Assembly: GCA_028276205.1 (NCBI GenBank)
Contig: JAPYWU010000103.1
Coordinates: forward strand, 1-5,424
DNA: 5,424 nucleotides
Source: Dictyoglomaceae bacterium
Lineage (GTDB): Bacteria > Dictyoglomota > Dictyoglomia > Dictyoglomales > Dictyoglomaceae
Direction of reading: 5' to 3'
The position numbers and the translations under genes are program-made. The notes under the pieces are model-generated. The model ran no database searches. It saw only the letters and a list, made by a program, of their open reading frames with translations, and was not told the DNA's origin. Of this stretch, positions 1 to 5,424 are shown piece after piece. How positions within the stretch are numbered: the stretch's first letter is position 1; each line of letters starts with the position of its first letter.

Positions 1-1035
1 TCCTCTCTTAATTATTCTATAGGAACTCTTATCTTCTTTGGAGAACTTGCCTTAGGTGGCTTAATCATATTTTATAATCAAATAACATTTGGTGATTTAA
101 TAGCTACAGTTCAGCTTATGGGTCCTATCTTTTGGTTTTTTGGAAATCTAGGAAACTTTATAATAAACCTTCAAACATCCTTAGCAGGAGCTGAAAGAGT
201 ATTTGAAGTATTGGATCTACCTTCAGAGAAAGAAGAAATAGAAAGGGAAAGAAAAGAAATAGTAAAAAATAATAGTGAGATAATTAGATTTGAAGATGTA
301 CACTTTTCATATGATGGGGATGAAGAAGTGTTAAAAGGCATATCCTTTTCTATTGATGAAAAAATAAAAGTTGCTTTTGTGGGTGAGACTGGAGGTGGAA
401 AAAGTACTATATTTAAACTCCTTTTAGGATTCTATAAAGATTACCAAGGGAGTATATACATATATGGCAAAGAATTGAGGAATTATTCAATAGATGAACT
501 CAGAAATCTCATTTCTTATGTACCACAAGATGTGTATCTTTTTAATGATACCATATTAGAAAATGTGAGATATGGAAAACTGGACGCAAAAGAAGAGGAT
601 GTTATAAATGCATTAAAATTAGCTAATGCATATGAATTTGTAGAAAGACTTCCAAATGGCATATATACAAAGGTAGGTGAAAGAGGTATATCCCTATCAG
701 GTGGACAAAGACAAAGAATTGCCATTGCAAGAGGGATTCTTAAAAATTCTCCCATACTTCTTTTAGATGAGGCTACATCTTCTCTTGATTCAGAATCAGA
801 AGAATTAGTAGTACAAGCTTTGAGGAACTTAATGAAAGATAAAACCACATTAATTATTGCCCATAGACTCTCTACTATAGTAGATGCAGATAGAATAATA
901 GTAATAGATGATGGAAAAATAATAGAAGAAGGTACCCATGAAGAGCTTATATCTCTTAATAGTAAATATAAAGATCTATGGGAAAAGAGCTTTAAAGATA
1001 GCCATATAAAAGATACCTTAGATGTGCATAGCTAA
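1..1035 (+). CDS. ABC exporter subunit, fused membrane and ATPase domains (3' part)
   Basis: The reading frame is open from base 1 to the TAA at 1033-1035, giving 344 visible residues. The first Met (base 118) lies inside a membrane segment, so the true start is upstream of the window. Fused exporters of this type are usually about 580-600 residues, so roughly 240 are missing. Residues 6-25 and about 33-57 are hydrophobic and fit the last two transmembrane helices. The ATPase domain follows from about residue 96: A-loop Tyr (310-312), Walker A GETGGGKST (382-408), Q-loop Gln (526-528), X-loop GERG (676-687), signature LSGGQ (694-708), Walker B ILLLDE with the catalytic Glu (754-771), D-loop SSLD, and H-loop His (862-864). 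All catalytic motifs are intact. The GERG X-loop and the domain order identify an exporter in the inner membrane, probably acting as a homodimer or with a paralogous partner encoded upstream. The substrate (lipid, peptide or drug) cannot be read from this part. The gene converges on the phosphorylase, with stop codons two bases apart. Confidence 0.94.
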   Translation, partial: SSLNYSIGTLIFFGELALGGLIIFYNQITFGDLIATVQLMGPIFWFFGNLGNFIINLQTSLAGAERVFEVLDLPSEKEEIERERKEIVKNNSEIIRFEDVHFSYDGDEEVLKGISFSIDEKIKVAFVGETGGGKSTIFKLLLGFYKDYQGSIYIYGKELRNYSIDELRNLISYVPQDVYLFNDTILENVRYGKLDAKEEDVINALKLANAYEFVERLPNGIYTKVGERGISLSGGQRQRIAIARGILKNSPILLLDEATSSLDSESEELVVQALRNLMKDKTTLIIAHRLSTIVDADRIIVIDDGKIIEEGTHEELISLNSKYKDLWEKSFKDSHIKDTLDVHS

Positions 1036-1060
1036 ATTTAAATTATGCACTCTATCTTTT
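1008..1060. terminator. Candidate bidirectional terminator spanning both stop codons
   Basis: An inner stem GTGCATA (1024-1030) pairs with TATGCAC (1044-1050) around a 13-base loop. The loop holds the palindrome TAAATTTA (1033-1040), whose two ends are the TAA of the + gene and the TAA of the - gene. An outer perfect repeat AAAAGATA (1008-1015) pairs with TATCTTTT (1053-1060), so each strand reads hairpin and then a short T-rich run. This shape fits an intrinsic terminator working in both directions, and the two-base gap leaves no other space for one. The stem is only 7 bp with three G/C pairs and the T runs are short, which is weak for a thermophile, so function is inferred. Confidence 0.45.
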
Positions 1061-4000
1061 CATACTCTCCCTCTCTTAAATAAAGAGAATATGGGTACTC
1101 AAGTACTTCTTTATCTATCTCTTCCTTTTCTCCATTTCTTTTATACAATATATATTTTTTTACTTTTATATCCTTTTCAAACAGGTCTTTCCTTTCTTGA
1201 TTTATAAAATATATGAGAGTATTAAAAAACCTTATAACAAAAGTATTTTTGGGTACAAATATCTTCTCCTCTTTTCCATTTCCAAAATATGTTACCTCAT
1301 TATCTTCTAATGTAAATAGGAAGTTAGGAATTGAGGGTTCTGGTTTAAAACAAAGTCTATTATTTTCATCAAGATAAAAGGGATTTTTCCCTAAGGTAAT
1401 AAGAATAAGCATGTTATAAAATTCCGCCGTGCTTCCAGAAAGTCTTGCTGAAAAACCAGCCCCATGAAGATTTTCATCAGGGTTTGCACTACTTACAATA
1501 AAAGAGACGTTTTCAAATATACTTCTTTTATATACTTCAGGCTTCATAAATGGTACAAGACAATTTTTCATATCTTCATAGTAAGCATTAAATTCTTTAG
1601 ATCTTAAAATTTCTAAAAGATATTTATACTCAAGATGGAGAAATATACTTTCATTTTCAAGCCACCCCGGAAGAAAAGCCTTTATCCTTCCAATTTCTAA
1701 TGGAGCATCTTTTAATGATTCATTCACTTTATACATCCTCAATTTTCTATCATAAAGATTGCTTTCTTTTATTCTCTTAATTATCTCTCTCCTTTTACCA
1801 GATTCTTTTTCTACTTTTAAATAATGTACTTGACCTTCAAGAAATAAAGGTAATTCTCTTCTCTCAAATCTTTTAGGTTTTATTACCTTTTTACCTTCTT
1901 TTTCCACAATTTCATAATCCACCAGATCATAATAGAAATAAGTATGATATAGACCTTTATCTTGGATAAGTGCCTTTTCGAGCCCTTTCTCTATTTTTTC
2001 CAGAAAGATCTTCAATATATTTGAAATATCAGAAAGTTTTATTGTTATCTCCTCTCCCCTTATCCCTAATCTTGTTTTCTCCCTGAAAATCTCCCTTAAT
2101 TTTGAGCTTTCATCCCAAAAAATAAAATTAGATATTTCACCATTGAGATTTTTCTTTGTAATTTCAAAAAGACCATTAATTAAATCCATAACCTCAATTG
2201 GGATTTTTATCTCTCTATGTGATAGATGATATTTATCTATCCATCCTATTATTAAAAGGATTAACCTTTTAAGTTCAAAGGTCTCATTTACTGATGAACC
2301 AAAAAGTCCAGGAAGCCCATTTAAAGCATCATTCCAACCTGGTTTTCCAGCCTCCATCTCTATTCCCACATTATCAGGATCAAGAGATGAATATTTTACT
2401 ACTGCAAGGGTGATCAATTTAGATATCAAGTTAGTATAATATATATCTCCTTTACCATATTTTGTCCTTACTTTATTTGGTTCTATCTTCCTGGATTTTA
2501 TGAGTTTTTCCTTTTCTTCATCCCTCTTTAGTGATCTATACTGTCTTACACCTTTATCTGTTAAAACATATCTTTCCTCTCTTGGTAAAACAATTTCTGA
2601 GTTATCATAATAGGTAAAGATATTTAAATCTAAAAGTAGATTAGCCATTTTATCTGGAAAGACTGATTCATAACTTTCTATAAGGTCTAAATTGTATAAC
2701 CAATGATCAATCCAATATCCTTCTCCGTGTTCTGCATCTTCTATCTTTTTAGAATTTGTGAGGAGAAAAGATATAAACTCTATTAAATCTCCCTTTTTCA
2801 ATCTATAGTTGTATTTTTCAAGAATTCTTATTACATCATAGGGTATAAAAGGATTTTTAAAGATTTCATAAAGCTCTTTTTCTATTTCTTCATCTAGCCA
2901 GTCCCTTAATTGATTTAATTTTTCTTCTGATAGCAAATATTTAATTCCCTTAATTACAAGAGGATTATATCCATCCAGTTGAATAAGATTTACAAAATAC
3001 CATATATTAAAATAATCTACCTTTGGATTGAAATATATATCATTTCTTCTATTTTGATTTATATCTCTGTAATTGGCATTACCCTGAGAAAAATAATTAG
3101 CTTCAAGTCTAAAAAAGTTATAATCTCTCTCTAAATCTCCATGTTTTCTTGAAAAAAGATAAATAATATCTTTCTTTCTATCATACTCTAAAGTAATAGG
3201 AAGACCACCTCTTAATATATTGTCAAGAAAACTTTGTTTAGCATAAGAATTAAATTCTTTTGAAGAACTATAAACAAAAGAATTATCAATTATACTCCTT
3301 ATAAGAATTTCATTCTCTTTTGCCTTTCTTTCAATAAATTCCTTCTTAGTATATCTTTTAATAATTGAATTAAGCCTTTCCACAGAGTCGGCTCTTCCCA
3401 TAATAGATATAATCATTTTCTCCTCATTGGGTAAAATGGAAACTGGAGAATAAGAGAAGGCAGATGGAGTCCTATTCCCATAAAATACAGATTCTACCTT
3501 AAAATCTCCCTTTACAAAATTAAATGGATAAGAGAAATCATCTGCAGGATAAAATATCAAGGTAGGATCCACAATTACAGGAAGAAGTTTATTATCTTCT
3601 TCAAAAGAAAAATAAAAATGTCCCTCTTTTATAACTTTTACTTCAGTTACATCTTGAAAGGTTGTATATAATCTATAGAAGGGTGCATTATTTTCTAAAT
3701 TATCAATTCTATACCATGCTTCTATTGTTCTGGACATATTTTTCATAACTTCATTTGTTAATCCATAAGGCAAAAATTGAGGTATTCCATCGATAACCTC
3801 CATATCTACCTTTTTATCACCAAGGTTCTTAATAGTTAGCACTCTTATTAAAGCTCCTATAGGCTCATTGGGAAGAGTGAAATAATTAACTTTACATGCC
3901 ATATGAAGAGTTTTATTTTCCTCATATATAGTAAGATCATAGGGTGTTATACTCATAAAGTTTTCTCTTTCATATTTTTGATTTTCAGTAGATTCTCTAA

Positions 4001-4292
4001 AAGGCTCATAGATATTATCATTCATTTTAATAAAAGTTCTGAATCCATATATTGGAGTCAATCTATAAGCCTTATTAGCAGGATGAAATTCAAGAACAGC
4101 ACCGTCCTTACTCTCAAAACCAAAGCTTGCAACACATTGTCCTCTATTGACATAAAAACACCACATAGGGATTCCAAGAGTTCCGGATATACCAGGAAGA
4201 AAACTGGAAAAAGGATATGCAAAGTTATAATTATAGATATTAAAGGTTAAATCTTTATCTTTATCTACCTCATATCTAACTTTATTTTTCAT
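1038..4292 (-). CDS. Long GH94-like glycoside phosphorylase ('cellobiose phosphorylase' type)
   Basis: This encodes a 1084-residue cytoplasmic protein with no signal peptide or membrane segment. The layout matches GH94-type phosphorylases: an N-terminal beta-rich domain (about 1-300), a helical linker (about 300-345), a long helical catalytic part (about 345-985) and a C-terminal beta-rich region. Recognisable motifs are RDINQNRR (409-416), HGEGYWIDHW (522-531), KPGWNDALNG with a W-N-D core whose Asp655 is the likely general acid, and HGAGFSARLSGST (943-955), placed where GH94 enzymes bind phosphate. Family members cleave a beta-glucosidic bond with inorganic phosphate and release a sugar 1-phosphate, saving ATP. 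The protein is clearly longer than classic cellobiose phosphorylases (about 800 residues), closer to the roughly 1100-residue beta-1,3-glucan phosphorylase families GH149 and GH161. The substrate is therefore open: cello-oligosaccharide and beta-1,3-glucan are both possible. I chose the ATG at 4292 because GGAGG lies five bases upstream. An in-frame TTG at 4322 would add ten residues but lacks such a site. The gene appears to be a single-gene unit. Confidence 0.87.
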   Translation of the reverse strand: MKNKVRYEVDKDKDLTFNIYNYNFAYPFSSFLPGISGTLGIPMWCFYVNRGQCVASFGFESKDGAVLEFHPANKAYRLTPIYGFRTFIKMNDNIYEPFRESTENQKYERENFMSITPYDLTIYEENKTLHMACKVNYFTLPNEPIGALIRVLTIKNLGDKKVDMEVIDGIPQFLPYGLTNEVMKNMSRTIEAWYRIDNLENNAPFYRLYTTFQDVTEVKVIKEGHFYFSFEEDNKLLPVIVDPTLIFYPADDFSYPFNFVKGDFKVESVFYGNRTPSAFSYSPVSILPNEEKMIISIMGRADSVERLNSIIKRYTKKEFIERKAKENEILIRSIIDNSFVYSSSKEFNSYAKQSFLDNILRGGLPITLEYDRKKDIIYLFSRKHGDLERDYNFFRLEANYFSQGNANYRDINQNRRNDIYFNPKVDYFNIWYFVNLIQLDGYNPLVIKGIKYLLSEEKLNQLRDWLDEEIEKELYEIFKNPFIPYDVIRILEKYNYRLKKGDLIEFISFLLTNSKKIEDAEHGEGYWIDHWLYNLDLIESYESVFPDKMANLLLDLNIFTYYDNSEIVLPREERYVLTDKGVRQYRSLKRDEEKEKLIKSRKIEPNKVRTKYGKGDIYYTNLISKLITLAVVKYSSLDPDNVGIEMEAGKPGWNDALNGLPGLFGSSVNETFELKRLILLIIGWIDKYHLSHREIKIPIEVMDLINGLFEITKKNLNGEISNFIFWDESSKLREIFREKTRLGIRGEEITIKLSDISNILKIFLEKIEKGLEKALIQDKGLYHTYFYYDLVDYEIVEKEGKKVIKPKRFERRELPLFLEGQVHYLKVEKESGKRREIIKRIKESNLYDRKLRMYKVNESLKDAPLEIGRIKAFLPGWLENESIFLHLEYKYLLEILRSKEFNAYYEDMKNCLVPFMKPEVYKRSIFENVSFIVSSANPDENLHGAGFSARLSGSTAEFYNMLILITLGKNPFYLDENNRLCFKPEPSIPNFLFTLEDNEVTYFGNGKEEKIFVPKNTFVIRFFNTLIYFINQERKDLFEKDIKVKKYILYKRNGEKEEIDKEVLEYPYSLYLREGEYEKIECII

Positions 4293-4297
4293 ATTAA

Positions 4298-4302
4298 CCT
4301 CC
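4298..4302 (-). promoter_or_regulatory. Ribosome binding site deciding the phosphorylase start
   Basis: On the minus strand GGAGG is followed by five bases (TTAAT) and then the ATG at 4292-4290. This is a near-ideal Shine-Dalgarno site and favours this ATG over the in-frame TTG at 4322. Confidence 0.88.
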
Positions 4303-4303
4303 A

Positions 4304-4315
4304 AAATTATAATTT
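4304..4315. repeat. 12-base perfect palindrome in the phosphorylase leader
   Basis: AAATTATAATTT is its own reverse complement. It lies between the predicted transcription start (about 4326) and the ribosome binding site of the phosphorylase gene, and is adjoined by GTTTCAAAC (4316-4324), a nearly symmetrical 9-mer. The position would suit an operator, but palindromes made only of A and T arise easily in DNA this AT-rich, so a regulatory role is speculative. Confidence 0.25.
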
Positions 4316-4332
4316 GTTTCAAACTAAAACTT

Positions 4333-4361
4333 ATTATATAACGTATTTATTTTAGAATCAA
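4333..4361 (-). promoter_or_regulatory. Sigma-70-type promoter of the phosphorylase gene
   Basis: On the minus strand TTGATT (4361-4356) stands 17 bases before a perfect TATAAT (4338-4333). Transcription would start near 4326, giving a leader of about 34 bases before the ATG at 4292. The alternative TTG at 4322 would lie almost at the transcript's 5' end with no room for a ribosome binding site. Confidence 0.7.
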
Positions 4362-4378
4362 CAAAAATTTTTTATAAT
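4351..4378 (+). promoter_or_regulatory. Possible remnant promoter of the ribokinase, overlapping the divergent promoter
   Basis: TTTAGA (4351-4356), 16 bases, then a perfect TATAAT (4373-4378) read on the plus strand. The -35 match is only four of six. The TATAAT ends only three bases before the first recognisable ribokinase codon (4382), so there is no room for a leader or ribosome binding site. Either the original control region has been partly deleted or the match is chance in AT-rich DNA. Confidence 0.25.
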
Positions 4379-4381
4379 AGA

Positions 4382-5105
4382 AAACAAAAACTACTCATTT
4401 AAGAAACTATAACACTGATCTTGTTTCAAAAGCTCCTCATCTTCCAAGACAGGGTGAAACTGTCTTGGGATGTCCTTTTAAAATGGGACCTGGTGGAAAA
4501 GGATCAAACCAAGCAGTATGTTATGCAAGATTAGGAGCAGAAGTCTACTTTATAGGATGTGTAGGTAACGATAATTTTGGAGAGATGGCAAAAGATTTCT
4601 TACTGGAATAGCCTTAATAATAGTAGATGATAAGACAGGTGAAAATATGATTGTAGTAGCTCCTGGAGCAAACATGGAAGTTACTATTGAACAAATAAAA
4701 GATCTGAAAGATGTTATTATGAATTCGGATGTAATCCTATTACAATTAGAAATCCCAATAGAAACAGTATCCTATATATTGGATTTAGTTTCCAAAAAAG
4801 AAAAACCATTATCAATATTGAATCCTGCTCCTGCAAGAATTTTAGATAAAGATATTATAGAAAAAGCTGATATTGTAACTCCTAACAGAAATGAATTAGA
4901 GGTTATAACAGGTATAAAAATTGAAACCTTAGAAGATGTAAAGAAAGCCTCAAGAGAACTAATCTCTTATGGAGTAAAAGGGGTAATTGTTACTCTTGGG
5001 AAAGATGGTGCCTTTGTAGTATGGGATGGAGAATATAAACATGTACCCCTAATTAATCTCTCAATTTTACTTACTTTATACAGCTTAGATGATATCGTAG
5101 AATAA
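4382..5105 (+). pseudogene. rbsK: Decayed ribokinase (PfkB-family sugar kinase)
   Basis: An intact homologue would phosphorylate ribose with ATP in the cytoplasm. The remains are split over three frames. Bases 4382-4399 read KQKLLI (frame 2), like the first beta strand. Bases 4405-4608 (frame 1) read NYNTDLVSKAPHLPRQGET, then GPGGKGSNQA (the substrate-binding GG motif) and GCVGNDNFGEMAKDFL, ending at TAG 4609-4611. From 4602 frame 3 continues with TGIALIIVDDKTGEN, a PAPAR segment, and TPNRNELE with the family's NxxE metal-binding motif, to TAA 5103-5105. The lesions are: no start codon before Met 4474 in frame; a frameshift near 4400; an internal deletion near 4600 that, compared with E. coli RbsK from memory, removes about 17 residues and shifts the frame; and loss after KHVP (about 5050) of roughly 65 residues including the GAGD catalytic Asp and ATP site. 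The visible tail ends SLDDIVE, which may be the old C-terminus. ATG 4647 opens a 152-residue frame with a weak AGGTG upstream, but without GAGD no kinase activity is expected. Confidence 0.9.
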
Positions 5106-5143
5106 GGACTATAAGGATATAGCATTATTAAAACATCTGATCT

Positions 5144-5171
5144 TTTTCAAAAAATTGTTATATAATATAAT
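5144..5171 (+). promoter_or_regulatory. Probable promoter of the serpin gene
   Basis: TTTTCA (5144-5149), 16 bases, then TATAAT (5166-5171); a second overlapping TATAAT sits at 5161-5166. The -35 box matches TTGACA at four of six positions. Transcription would begin near 5178, giving a leader of about 19 bases. The stretch 5106-5143 between the ribokinase remnant and this site shows no gene or clear terminator hairpin. Confidence 0.45.
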
Positions 5172-5185
5172 AAATTCTTTTCATT

Positions 5186-5190
5186 AGGGG
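5186..5190 (+). promoter_or_regulatory. Ribosome binding site of the serpin gene
   Basis: AGGGG, continuing as AGGGGTG, lies six bases before the ATG at 5197. It is one base short of the AGGAGGTG consensus and supports this start. Confidence 0.65.
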
Positions 5191-5196
5191 TGTATC

Positions 5197-5424
5197 ATGA
5201 AAAAAATATTTATTATTTTTTCCATTTTTTTCCTCTTAATATTTTCCTTTTCCTTATCCATGGATGATAATACAGCGATAATATCTGCAAGCAATAATGC
5301 CTTTGGTATTGATCTTTATAAAAAACTGATTACTGAAGAAAAAGGAAATATTTTTATATCGCCCTATAGTATATCATCTGCTTTAGCTATGACATATGCA
5401 GGCGCACGAGGAAATACAGAAAAG
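5197..5424 (+). CDS. Secreted serpin, serine protease inhibitor (5' part)
   Basis: The frame is open from ATG 5197 to the window end: 76 residues of a protein that is normally about 370-420 residues. Residues 2-3 are Lys, followed by a long hydrophobic core (4-18) and SLS before Met22, which fits a signal peptide cut by signal peptidase I after about residue 21. No lipobox Cys is present, so the mature protein should be released rather than lipid-anchored. The mature part begins with NNAFGIDLYKKL (about 33-44, first helix of the fold). It continues with GNIFISPYSISSALAM and YAGARGNTEK (about 50-76), the hallmark start of the serpin fold (strand 6B and helix B). Serpins trap target proteases by a suicide cleavage of a reactive loop near the C-terminus, which is outside the window, so the target class and inhibitory competence cannot be judged. 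The ORF track could miss this gene because it is cut by the edge. It likely has its own promoter and is unrelated in function to the kinase remnant. Confidence 0.93.
   Translation, partial: MKKIFIIFSIFFLLIFSFSLSMDDNTAIISASNNAFGIDLYKKLITEEKGNIFISPYSISSALAMTYAGARGNTEK

Noticed and set aside
382..408. Unusual Glu in the Walker A (GETGGGKST) as a sign of an inactive ATPase
   Set aside because: It still fits GxxGxGKST, and every other catalytic motif is intact.
516..848. Minus-strand 110-codon open frame
   Set aside because: It lies wholly antisense to the ATPase domain of the ABC exporter, whose motifs are intact; it shows no domain and no ribosome binding site.
1022..1207. Plus-strand 61-codon open frame with a hydrophobic product
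   Set aside because: It is antisense to the 3' end of the phosphorylase gene. The hydrophobicity comes from the complement of Lys- and Glu-rich codons.
3903..4250. Plus-strand 115-codon open frame
   Set aside because: It is antisense to the N-terminal domain of the phosphorylase and has no recognisable content.
4382..5105. Ribokinase breaks as programmed frameshifting
   Set aside because: No slippery site is evident at the junctions, and whole conserved segments, including the catalytic Asp region, are missing, which frameshifting could not restore.
5106..5160. Possible terminator (TCTTTTTCAAAAAATTG) between the ribokinase remnant and the serpin
   Set aside because: The A/T-only self-complementarity has almost no loop and no G/C stem, so it is not a credible terminator.

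Overview
The window comes from an AT-rich bacterial genome. Its proteins are rich in Lys, Glu, Ile and Tyr, with heavy use of ATA (Ile) and AGA (Arg) codons, which suggests a low-GC thermophile. Dictyoglomus, or a thermophilic Firmicute or Thermotogales relative, would fit. This is an inference from composition and gene content; no marker gene is present to fix it.

Layout from left to right. Bases 1-1035 (+) hold the 3' part of a fused membrane/ATPase ABC exporter subunit, with its 5' end outside the window. Bases 1038-4292 (-) hold a 1084-residue member of the GH94-like glycoside phosphorylase superfamily (long 'cellobiose phosphorylase' type), transcribed from its own promoter at about 4333-4361. 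These two genes converge with only two bases between their stop codons. An imperfect inverted repeat with A/T-rich arms spans that junction and looks like a bidirectional terminator placed inside both reading frames. Bases about 4382-5105 (+) hold a decayed ribokinase (PfkB-family) gene. It has lost a usable start, carries an internal frameshifting deletion, and lacks the C-terminal catalytic segment. Bases 5197-5424 (+) hold the first 76 residues of a secreted serpin (serine protease inhibitor), cut by the window edge.

The genes do not form one operon. The phosphorylase is a single-gene transcription unit between a convergent exporter and a divergent dead sugar kinase. The ribokinase remnant and the phosphorylase suggest a sugar-use region that has been losing genes. 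The serpin has its own ribosome binding site and probably its own promoter. The points most worth a second look are the long phosphorylase of unknown specificity, the bidirectional terminator that contains both stop codons, the several separate lesions in the ribokinase, and the bacterial exported serpin. I found no CRISPR array, transposon, tRNA, rRNA or riboswitch, and no clear sign of a wholly new system.
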